Assembly (NCBI GenBank): GCA_050944015.1
Contig: JBMNQG010000057.1
Coordinates: 1 to 11,274, forward strand
Length of the DNA stretch: 11,274 bases
Origin: DUOX01 sp050944015
Lineage (GTDB): Bacteria; Bacillota; Clostridia; Oscillospirales; Oscillospiraceae
Reading direction: 5' to 3'
Positions within the stretch are counted from its first letter, which is position 1, and the number at the start of each line of letters is the position of its first letter. Under the pieces are notes generated by a model. It was not told the DNA's origin and searched no databases. It saw nothing but the letters and a program-made list of their open reading frames with translations. Of this stretch, positions 6,245-11,274 are shown piece after piece. Both the position numbers and the translations under genes were made by a program.

Positions 6245-7993
6245 ATGGAAGAGAAAAAATATACATTCGAAAATCCTGACTACAAGCTCAGGTACAGGCA
6301 CACCACTTCACACATTCTGGCCCAGGCGGTAAAAAGGCTGTATCCCGAAACCAAGCTGGCCATCGGGCCCGCCATTGAGGACGGATTCTATTACGACTTT
6401 GACAGCGACATTCCCTTTACTCCAGAGATACTGGAGCAGATTGAGGCGGAAATGCGGAAAATCTGCAAGGAAAAGCTGAAGCTGGAGTATTTCGAGCTGC
6501 CCCGGGAGGAAGCCATAAAGTTCATGGAGGAGCGGGGAGAGCCCTACAAGGTGGAGCTGATAAACGACCTGCCTGAAGACGCGGTCATCAGCTTCTACAA
6601 GCAGGGCGAGTTCGTGGACCTTTGCGCCGGCCCTCATTTGGATTCCACGGGAAGGGTTAAGCACAACGCCCTGAAGCTAACAAGCTGTACGGGGGCGTAC
6701 TGGCGCGGCGACTCAAAGAACAAGATGCTGCAGCGCATATACGGCACCTGCTCCCCCTCGAAGGCCGAGCTGGAAGAATATCTTGCCCGCTTGGAAGAGG
6801 CCAAAAAGCGAGACCACAGGAAGTTGGGCAAGGAGCTGGACCTTTTCGCCATATTTGAGGAAGGCCCCGGTTTTCCCTTCTTCTTCCCCAAGGGCATGAT
6901 TCTTCGCAACGAGCTGGAAAGCTTCTGGAGAAAGGAGCACAGAAAGGCAGGGTACGTGGAGATACGCACCCCCCTTATCCTCAATGAGGAGCTTTGGCAC
7001 CGCTCCGGCCACTGGGACCACTATAAGGATAACATGTACTTTACAAAAATTGACGATGAGGACTACGCCATAAAGCCCATGAACTGCCCCGGCGGGATGC
7101 TGGCCTATAAGCGGCGCATGTGGTCCTACAAGGACCTGCCCCTGCGAATGGCGGAGATGGGCATAGTACACCGCCACGAGCTTTCAGGCGCTCTCCACGG
7201 CCTTATGAGGGTGCGCTGCTTCACTCAGGACGACGCCCACATCTTCATGACGCCCGAGCAGATTCCCCAGGAGATTCTGGGAGTAATAGACCTTATCGAC
7301 AGGATTTACAAGGTGTTCGGGTTCGAGTACCGCGTGGAGCTCTCCACACGGCCCGATAACTTCATGGGCGAGATAGCCCAGTGGGACATTGCCGAGAAGG
7401 CTCTGGAGGACGCCCTGATTACAAGAGGCATCAACTACACTATTAACCCCGGTGACGGAGCTTTCTACGGCCCCAAGATAGACTTCCACCTGGTGGACAG
7501 CATAGGCCGTACCTGGCAGTGCGGAACCCTGCAGCTTGATTTCCAGATGCCGGAACGCTTTGAGCTGGAATATATAGGCCCCGACGGAGAAAAGCACCGC
7601 CCGGTCATGATACACCGAACGGTTTTCGGCAGCATGGAAAGATTTATCGGCATACTTACCGAGCACTACGCCGGAGCCTTCCCCACATGGCTGGCACCCG
7701 TTCAGGTAAGGGTCATGCCCATCACAGACCGCACCAGGGAATACGCCCAGCGGGTTGCCGATAAGCTGGAAGATTACGTCAGGGTGGAGACCGATTTCCG
7801 CAATGAAAAAATAGGCTACAAAATCAGGGAGGCCCAGGTTCAGAAAATACCCTACATGCTGATAGTGGGCGATAAGGAAGCCGCGGAAGGCACCGTCGCC
7901 GTCCGCACCCGCTACGGCGGCGACATGGGCGCCATGAAGCTGGAGGATTTTATTTCAAAAATAACTGAGGAAATCAAAAGCTTCAGCAACTAA
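6245..7993 (+). CDS. thrS: Threonine--tRNA ligase, TGS-less form
   Basis: ThrRS charges tRNA-Thr with threonine. From the ATG at 6245 (AGGGAGG at 6231-6237, seven bases away) the protein has 582 residues; the open frame upstream to 6137 crosses the leader terminator and is not coding. The usual N-terminal TGS domain is absent. The chain begins directly with the editing domain, whose zinc-like site shows H19-TTS-H23 and C127-AGP-H131. The class II catalytic core follows, with zinc/threonine ligands C281 (MNCPGG), H332 (AHIF) and H457 (MIHRTV). Motif 2 lies around 309-333 and motif 3 Arg at 466 (FGSMERF). The anticodon-binding domain runs from about 485 to the end (VQVRVMPIT ... VAVRTRYGGD). 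Expression is controlled by the T-box just upstream. Editing and synthetic residues all look intact. Confidence 0.97.
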   Translation: MEEKKYTFENPDYKLRYRHTTSHILAQAVKRLYPETKLAIGPAIEDGFYYDFDSDIPFTPEILEQIEAEMRKICKEKLKLEYFELPREEAIKFMEERGEPYKVELINDLPEDAVISFYKQGEFVDLCAGPHLDSTGRVKHNALKLTSCTGAYWRGDSKNKMLQRIYGTCSPSKAELEEYLARLEEAKKRDHRKLGKELDLFAIFEEGPGFPFFFPKGMILRNELESFWRKEHRKAGYVEIRTPLILNEELWHRSGHWDHYKDNMYFTKIDDEDYAIKPMNCPGGMLAYKRRMWSYKDLPLRMAEMGIVHRHELSGALHGLMRVRCFTQDDAHIFMTPEQIPQEILGVIDLIDRIYKVFGFEYRVELSTRPDNFMGEIAQWDIAEKALEDALITRGINYTINPGDGAFYGPKIDFHLVDSIGRTWQCGTLQLDFQMPERFELEYIGPDGEKHRPVMIHRTVFGSMERFIGILTEHYAGAFPTWLAPVQVRVMPITDRTREYAQRVADKLEDYVRVETDFRNEKIGYKIREAQVQKIPYMLIVGDKEAAEGTVAVRTRYGGDMGAMKLEDFISKITEEIKSFSN

Positions 7994-8045
7994 ACCCGGC
8001 GGGACTCCAAAGCATATAAGCAAAAATTAGCAGAATATCATATAC

Positions 8046-8101
8046 AACCCTTTCGTAGACTATTATTGAGTTTTTCAATAGTTCTCTGCGAAGGGGTTTT
8101 T
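8046..8101 (+). terminator. thrS terminator that overlaps the next gene's ribosome binding site
   Basis: The lower stem pairs 8046-8058 with 8086-8098 (13 pairs including two G-U). After a small bulge an upper stem forms from about 8059-8068 with 8076-8083, and the T-run covers 8097-8101. It lies 52 bp after the thrS stop. The 3' arm contains AAGGGG (8091-8096), the likely ribosome binding site of the gene starting at 8105. Confidence 0.8.
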
Positions 8102-8104
8102 CTA

Positions 8105-8773
8105 ATGAAAAACAAAAAAAGGCTGTGTCTTGCACTTGCGGTAGTTTTTGTTATCAACATCCTTATTATCTGCATAACTCAAAATGCCGGCGCAGTCACG
8201 TACAAGCGCGGCTCCACTGGCAGCGGCGTAAGAGAAATACAGACCAAACTGAAAAACTGGGGATATTATTTTGGAAATGTAGACGGCATTTACGGCAGCA
8301 AAACGGAAGAGGCGGTCAAGCACTTTCAAAGGAAGAACGGCCTGACCGTTGACGGGAAGGCGGGACCCCAGACACTGAAGGCAATGGGCATTTCTTCGGG
8401 GAATTCCGCCTCCGGGAGCAATTCTGGAGACTTGGCGCTGTTGGCCCGCCTTATATCCGCTGAGGCCCGAAGCGAACCCTACAACGGGCAGGTGGCCGTG
8501 GGAGCCGTGGTGCTTAACAGGGTGAAACACCCGTCCTTTCCCAATACCTTGGCGGGCGTAATTTACCAGCCGGGTGCCTTCACCTGCATAAGCGACGGGC
8601 AGTTCAACGAACCCGTAGAGGACATTTGCTACAAGGCGGCCAGGGACGCCTTAAACGGCGTGGACCCCACCGGCGGGGCGATCTACTATTTTAATCCCGC
8701 CAAGGCCACAAGCGCCTGGATTTGGTCCAGGCGAGTCCTTGTGGTTATAGGCAAGCACAGATTCTGCGCATAG
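8105..8773 (+). CDS. SleB-type spore cortex-lytic / cell wall hydrolase
   Basis: A 222-residue exported peptidoglycan hydrolase of the SleB family (Hydrolase_2), lytic transglycosylase-type enzymes that degrade spore cortex during germination. A signal peptide or signal anchor covers residues 1-30 (KNKKR, a hydrophobic core, then NAGA). A peptidoglycan-binding type 1 domain spans about 35-93 (GSGVREIQTKL, DGIYGSKTEEAVKHFQ, DGKAGPQTL). A Ser/Gly/Asn linker follows at 97-108. The catalytic domain is about 109-222, with the candidate catalytic Glu120 in ARLISAEARSEPYNGQ, then VAVGAVVLNRV, and the C-terminal WIWSRR...IGKHRF. The ATG at 8105 is preferred to an ATG at 8066, which lies in the terminator loop without a ribosome binding site; AAGGGG sits 8 bases before 8105. 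A ypeB partner gene is not adjacent. It may be sleB itself or a paralogous cell wall hydrolase. Confidence 0.88.
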   Translation: MKNKKRLCLALAVVFVINILIICITQNAGAVTYKRGSTGSGVREIQTKLKNWGYYFGNVDGIYGSKTEEAVKHFQRKNGLTVDGKAGPQTLKAMGISSGNSASGSNSGDLALLARLISAEARSEPYNGQVAVGAVVLNRVKHPSFPNTLAGVIYQPGAFTCISDGQFNEPVEDICYKAARDALNGVDPTGGAIYYFNPAKATSAWIWSRRVLVVIGKHRFCA

Positions 8774-8804
8774 AGAAAAACAGCAAAAATGCCATACTTC
8801 CCTG

Positions 8805-8833
8805 TTGCATAATTTTGCCTCCTTAGTTATAAT
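8805..8833 (+). promoter_or_regulatory. Sigma-A promoter of the zinc-ribbon membrane protein gene
   Basis: TTGCAT at 8805-8810 and a perfect TATAAT at 8828-8833 are spaced by 17 bp, about 55 bp before the GTG start at 8888. It lies immediately after the SleB-type gene, so the membrane protein gene is probably transcribed separately. A short AAGCC/GGCTT hairpin lies in the predicted 5' leader. Confidence 0.7.
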
Positions 8834-8887
8834 AATCCCATAAAAGCCTGAAAATGAGGGCTTAATAAATAACAGGGAGGAATTATA

Positions 8888-9307
8888 GTGGCATTTTGCG
8901 GACACTGCGGAGCCTATGTAGCCACCGACAGCAAGTTTTGCCCATCCTGCGGCAAAGCCATAGACTCTGACGCCGACCAGCAGCAGACTTACCAGCACCC
9001 GGTTCAAGTCGAAACTGGTGACGACAAACTGATTTGCATCCTTTGTTATTTTGGTATTTTGCTGCTTATCCCCTATCTCACGAGACCCAATTCTCAATTT
9101 GTAAAGTATCACTCGAACCAGGGGCTAGTGCTGCTGCTTCTGGCCATTGCCTGCAGCATTGTGTCGATTATCCCCATACTTGGCTGGATAATCTCCTTTG
9201 TTGTGGGGATATTCTGCTTCATATGCTGGGTCATTGGCATAATAAACGTGGTTAAGGGAGAAATGAAGCCCCTGCCCCTCATAGGTAAAATTACAATACT
9301 TAAGTAA
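8888..9307 (+). CDS. Zinc-ribbon plus DUF4870-like membrane protein
   Basis: A small protein of 139 residues whose function I cannot name. Residues 1-22 form a zinc ribbon with two knuckles, C4-GH-C7 and C18-PS-C21. A polar Gln/Asp-rich linker (about 25-45) is followed by a hydrophobic part with about three membrane helices (47-64, 78-97, 99-123). The segment FVKYHSNQGLVLLL (71-84) matches the pattern of the DUF4870 / Tic20-like family. The start is GTG at 8888 with AGGGAGG at 8874-8880, seven bases away; the zinc knuckle begins at residue 4, which supports this start. It has its own promoter and ends at a hairpin shared with the convergent metA. Confidence 0.85.
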   Translation: MAFCGHCGAYVATDSKFCPSCGKAIDSDADQQQTYQHPVQVETGDDKLICILCYFGILLLIPYLTRPNSQFVKYHSNQGLVLLLLAIACSIVSIIPILGWIISFVVGIFCFICWVIGIINVVKGEMKPLPLIGKITILK

Positions 9308-9333
9308 TTGCGTGTGCGTAGCAGATTTATAGA

Positions 9334-9365
9334 GAAAGCCCCGCGGGCAATTCCGCGGGGCTTTC
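9334..9365. terminator. Bidirectional terminator between convergent genes
   Basis: GAAAGCCCCGCGG (9334-9346) and CCGCGGGGCTTTC (9353-9365) form a perfect 13-bp stem with a 6-nt loop. On the plus strand CTTTCCTTTA follows the GC-rich part; on the minus strand the equivalent TTTC end follows. It sits 26 bp past the membrane protein stop and ends 2 bp from the metA stop, so it serves both transcripts. Confidence 0.88.
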
Positions 9366-9367
9366 CT

Positions 9368-10306
9368 TTATTCCATCGGGCAAATCTCCTTGCCCACACG
9401 GGTAATCTCGTATGGGGTGGTCTGATACACATAATAGTTCAGCCAGTTGGTGTACAAAAGCTGGGCATGGGCGCGCCAGGTGATCATAGGCTCCCTGGTG
9501 GGGTCGTTGTTGGGGAAGTAGTTTTCGGGAACATCGATTTTCAGTCCCAATTTCAGGTCCCTTTGATACTCCAAGGCCAGGGTGTTGGCGTCGTATTCCG
9601 GGTGGCCGGTCACGAAAAACTGCCGGCTGTCCACGGATTTTACCATGTAAACCCCGGCCTTTTCGGATACGGCCATCAGCTCCAGTTCAGGCACCTTCAG
9701 TATGTCCTCTGCCAATACCTCCGTGTACCGGGAGTGGGACACATAAAAGCGGGCGTCAAAACCCCGGAAGATGGGGGATTTGGGCTTCAGAGCATAGTGC
9801 TCATATACCCCCGATAGCTTTTTGGGCAGGCTGTATTTCTTTATGCCGTAATGATAGAACAGGGCAGCCTGCGCACCCCAGCAGATATGGAAGGTGCAGT
9901 GGACGTGTGACTTGGTCCACTCCATAATTTCGCACAGCTCCGGCCAGTAGTCCACATCGGTAAAGTCCAGGTTCTCTACAGGTGCGCCGGTAATAATCAT
10001 GCCGTCGTAGTAGTTGTCGCGAACCTCGTCCAAACTGATGTAGAAGGCTTTAAGATGCTCCTCGTCCACGTGCTTCGCCTTGTGGCTGATGGTGCGCAGC
10101 AGGTGGACCTCAATTTGCAGGGGCGTGTTGGACAGTTGCCTGAGGAGCTGGGCCTCCGTCACGATTTTTGTGGGCATCAGGTTGAGTATCAGCAGCTTCA
10201 AAGGACGGATATCTTGGTGAATTGCCCGGTATTCCGTCATTACAAAGATGTTTTCTTCCTGTAGTATTGACTTTGCGGGTAGTGCGTCGGGAATCTTAAT
10301 GGGCAT
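9368..10306 (-). CDS. metA: Homoserine O-acyltransferase MetA, predicted acetyl-CoA type
   Basis: MetA acylates the hydroxyl of L-homoserine, the first committed step of methionine synthesis in the cytosol. The 312 residues align from end to end with the family as I recall it (MPIKIPDALPA at the start, NWLNYYVYQTTPY near the end). Catalytic residues are visible: nucleophile Cys142 (CWGAQA), His235 and Glu237 (GHPEY). Residue 111 is Glu (TGAPVE); from published work on Bacillus cereus and E. coli MetA, Glu at 111 goes with acetyl-CoA and Gly with succinyl-CoA, so O-acetylhomoserine is the predicted product despite the common name succinyltransferase. The ATG (10304-10306 on the plus strand) is preceded by AAAGGA about 10 bases upstream. 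It is transcribed opposite to the other protein genes and has a long, signal-rich upstream region. Confidence 0.96.
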   Translation of the reverse strand: MPIKIPDALPAKSILQEENIFVMTEYRAIHQDIRPLKLLILNLMPTKIVTEAQLLRQLSNTPLQIEVHLLRTISHKAKHVDEEHLKAFYISLDEVRDNYYDGMIITGAPVENLDFTDVDYWPELCEIMEWTKSHVHCTFHICWGAQAALFYHYGIKKYSLPKKLSGVYEHYALKPKSPIFRGFDARFYVSHSRYTEVLAEDILKVPELELMAVSEKAGVYMVKSVDSRQFFVTGHPEYDANTLALEYQRDLKLGLKIDVPENYFPNNDPTREPMITWRAHAQLLYTNWLNYYVYQTTPYEITRVGKEICPME

Positions 10307-10341
10307 ACGCGCTAATTCCTTTCTATGAAAAGATTACTGAA

Positions 10342-10360
10342 ATATTACGAAAACTAATAT
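10342..10360. repeat. Inverted repeat near the metA start
   Basis: ATATTA (10342-10347) and TAATAT (10355-10360) form perfect 6-bp arms around 7 nt, about 36 bp upstream of the metA start codon. Position suits an operator or a 5' leader hairpin; no regulator family is recognised, and AT-rich arms this short can occur by chance. Confidence 0.4.
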
Positions 10361-10386
10361 AACAAGTCCGCAGGACGTGCATGTCG

Positions 10387-10406
10387 CGGCAAATCACAAA
10401 TTGCCG
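10387..10406. repeat. Inverted repeat upstream of metA
   Basis: CGGCAA (10387-10392) and TTGCCG (10401-10406) are perfect 6-bp arms around an 8-nt centre, about 80 bp before the metA start codon. It could be a regulator binding site for metA. The function is unknown. Confidence 0.4.
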
Positions 10407-10563
10407 ATAATATATCCCCAAATGGCCGCGCTTATTCTGGCGTTTGCTATTAAAAGAGTACTGCGCGCGGCCCGCGTCTGTTTGCGGGAACACTCCTTGA
10501 AGGGAAACTGTAAAGTATAGGACAGCATATTCCATAACATACGCCGAACCAATATATCAGAAA

Positions 10564-10585
10564 GGTGCTTGCTTCCGCCAGCACC
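10564..10585 (-). repeat. Hairpin with GGAA tetraloop
   Basis: Read on the minus strand, GGTGCT and AGCACC form a 6-bp stem, then a G-A mismatch, two more G-C pairs and a GGAA (GNRA-type) tetraloop. TTTC follows, so it could be a weak terminator or an RNA structural element. It lies about 260 bp upstream of metA. Confidence 0.45.
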
Positions 10586-10710
10586 ATTGCGGAGAATCCG
10601 GCAGAGCTGCGCAGGTCTCAAAAGCCGTGAGGGAATTTACGCGTTTCATTACCATGTCCGCATGTAAAGTTACAGAGGGGGGGACAAAGTGGCGGCGGTT
10701 GTATAAAATA

Positions 10711-10728
10711 ATATGCCGTTGGGCATAT
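10711..10728 (-). terminator. Hairpin, possible second terminator behind the minus-strand RNA
   Basis: ATATGCC (10711-10717) and GGCATAT (10722-10728) form a perfect 7-bp stem with a 4-nt loop. On the minus strand it is followed by TATTTTATA, an interrupted T-tract, so it may back up the stronger terminator about 15 bp upstream of it in that direction. It may instead be an operator. Confidence 0.4.
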
Positions 10729-10741
10729 CATAACGTGCGAT

Positions 10742-10792
10742 AAAAAAGCGAATACTTGCCCTGACTCGCCAGGGAGATACCAGTATTCCGCT
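10742..10792 (-). terminator. Intrinsic terminator, minus strand
   Basis: On the minus strand AGCG, a bulged G, and AATACT pair with AGTATTCGCT (plus coordinates 10782-10792 with 10747-10756), topped by CCCTG/CAGGG (10759-10763 with 10770-10774). A run of six T's follows (10747-10742). The stem plus T-tract is a textbook intrinsic terminator for a transcript coming from the right. Confidence 0.8.
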
Positions 10793-10880
10793 GATTAACA
10801 GGCACAGGGATGACACAAGATAAAGCAGGCCGGAGGCAGGGCCGAACCTTTCCGGAAAAAGCGGTGGTCATAATATTAAT
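10742..10880 (-). ncRNA. Putative small RNA or attenuated leader, unassigned
   Basis: A near-consensus minus-strand promoter (10887-10915) predicts a transcript start near 10880, and a strong intrinsic terminator ends near 10742, so an RNA of about 140 nt is expected. The body is GC-rich, with GGCC and CCTGCC-type segments (around 10822-10845) that can pair locally. A 47-codon frame from an ATG at 10870 runs through the terminator and lacks a ribosome binding site, so coding is unlikely. It does not show the conserved blocks of SAM, T-box, 6S, SRP, RNase P or c-di-GMP RNAs that I know. It points toward metA, whose start is about 435 bp beyond the terminator, so it could be a free sRNA or a distant attenuator. 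The class is unknown. Confidence 0.5.
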
Positions 10881-10886
10881 GGCAAG

Positions 10887-10915
10887 ATTATAGCAGAAGT
10901 AAAAGAACAAGACAA
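10887..10915 (-). promoter_or_regulatory. Minus-strand sigma-A promoter
   Basis: Read on the minus strand, TTGTCT (10915-10910) and a perfect TATAAT (10892-10887) are spaced by 17 bp. It is followed about 90 nt later by an intrinsic terminator stem, which defines the putative RNA. Confidence 0.65.
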
Positions 10916-11157
10916 TATTTAAAAAACCTTGTTAATCCTCTGGTATATTGTTATCAACACGTATAATGCGAATAATAGAATAATAATATAATAAACAATA
11001 AATGCAGCAATGCAGCGATTAGCAGTGTTTTAGGCGGAAAAGCTGTTATTAACATTAAATATTTGCGTTTTCTGCCATAATTGAGACTTGACTTCAGTGT
11101 ATTTGAAAGCAAAAATTTGGGCAAGAATAAATTATCGAAAAAACTCAAAAAAGGGGG

Positions 11158-11187
11158 TTGACAATGGGGGGTTATAGGTGGTATATT
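11158..11187 (+). promoter_or_regulatory. Strong promoter P1 pointing out of the window
   Basis: A perfect TTGACA at 11158-11163 and TATATT at 11182-11187 with an 18-bp spacer lie downstream of a long AT-rich tract that could act as an UP element. No open frame with a ribosome binding site follows inside the window. Confidence 0.6.
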
Positions 11188-11246
11188 AATCGAGCGTCTG
11201 ACGGCGAGCCTTTGTGAAGAGGAAAGCAAGGGCTGAAAAAAGGCAC

Positions 11247-11274
11247 TTGACAAGGGCATGAAAAGCTGTTAGAA
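11247..11274 (+). promoter_or_regulatory. Tandem promoter P2, cut by the window end
   Basis: A perfect TTGACA at 11247-11252 is followed after 17 bp by TAGAA at 11270-11274, the first five bases of a likely -10 box. It lies about 85 bp after P1 in the same direction. Tandem TTGACA promoters after an AT-rich tract are common before rRNA operons in Clostridia; the downstream unit is not visible. Confidence 0.5.

Larger units (their letters stand above)
10307..11157. other. Gene-free stretch upstream of metA
   Basis: I see no convincing protein gene here. Open frames of 60-100 codons exist on the minus strand but lack ribosome binding sites and recognisable domains. The stretch holds several inverted repeats, a minus-strand promoter and terminator that delimit a putative RNA, and from about 10916 to 11157 an AT-rich, low-complexity part with AATAATA runs near 10970-11000 and a short ATGCAGCA repeat near 11002. 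No SAM riboswitch, Met T-box, tRNA or transposon end was recognised. Confidence 0.6.

Noticed and set aside
8066..8104. Upstream ATG for the SleB-type hydrolase
   Set aside because: It lies in the terminator hairpin without a ribosome binding site; the start at 8105 gives a proper signal peptide.
10564..10585. Signal recognition particle RNA domain IV
   Set aside because: It has the GGAA tetraloop but not the conserved asymmetric and symmetric loops, and the flanks do not extend the helix.
10394..10621. Minus-strand open frames of 70-75 codons upstream of metA
   Set aside because: They have no ribosome binding site at the starts, odd composition and no domain, and two overlapping frames compete.
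10307..10740. SAM-I riboswitch or methionine T-box in front of metA
   Set aside because: I looked on the minus strand for the conserved SAM-I core blocks and for the T-box GGTGG-ACC sequence, and found neither.
10800..10860. Resemblance to a c-di-GMP-I riboswitch (GCCTCCGGCC segment)
   Set aside because: The conserved GACGCAAAGCC-type block and the receptor arm are missing; the short match is likely chance.
10970..11020. Possible CRISPR-like or tandem repeat (AATAATA runs, ATGCAGCA)
   Set aside because: The units are short, irregular and without spacers; this is low-complexity AT-rich DNA.
10954..11259. Minus-strand open frame of 101 codons at the right end
   Set aside because: It runs antisense through two strong plus-strand promoters and an AT-rich low-complexity tract; its hydrophobic end reflects AT-rich codons.

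Overview
The window looks like a chromosomal segment of a spore-forming, Gram-positive member of the Clostridia, perhaps an Oscillospiraceae-like lineage. The grounds are the hpt-ftsH gene order, a T-box riboswitch in front of thrS, a SleB-type spore cortex hydrolase, strong AGGAGG-like ribosome binding sites, and use of TTG and GTG starts. Most genes are GC-rich (sample lines of ftsH reach about 65% GC). No CRISPR array, transposase, integrase, tRNA or rRNA was recognised inside the window.

Layout, left to right. 1-362 is the 3' part of hpt (purine salvage). 428-2401 is ftsH, the membrane AAA+ zinc protease. 2402-4045 is a clearly AT-rich block (about 32-40% GC on sampled lines) with one gene, 2665-3975. 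Its product has an ApeA-like N-terminal domain and a C-terminal HEPN domain with an R-x4-H ribonuclease motif, so it is a candidate single-gene anti-phage abortive-infection system. It has its own promoter candidate and a clear terminator. 4046-5140 is ychF, the universally conserved Obg-like ATPase. 5188-5877 encodes a DUF1624 / heparan-alpha-glucosaminide acetyltransferase-like membrane protein.

5910-7993 is a complete, readable thrS regulatory unit: a TTGACA-17-TAATAT promoter; a T-box leader with an ACC (Thr) specifier, a T-box sequence and mutually exclusive antiterminator and terminator; then a threonyl-tRNA synthetase lacking the usual N-terminal TGS domain. The thrS terminator hairpin contains the ribosome binding site of the next gene, the SleB-type hydrolase (8105-8773). 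8888-9307 encodes a small zinc-ribbon membrane protein (DUF4870-like) with its own near-consensus promoter. It converges on metA (9368-10306, minus strand) over a shared perfect 13-bp hairpin. MetA has Glu at position 111, which predicts acetyl-CoA rather than succinyl-CoA as donor.

10307-11274 has no convincing protein gene but is rich in signals. On the minus strand a TTGTCT-17-TATAAT promoter and a strong intrinsic terminator delimit a putative RNA of about 140 nt, upstream of metA and pointing toward it. It matches no riboswitch or housekeeping RNA that I can recognise. Several hairpins or palindromes lie between it and metA. At the right edge two tandem plus-strand promoters (TTGACA-18-TATATT, then TTGACA-17-TAGAAn cut by the window end) point out of the window, in a style typical of an rRNA operon or another highly expressed unit. 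The most interesting items are the HEPN defence candidate, the unassigned minus-strand RNA, and the terminator that buries the hydrolase ribosome binding site.
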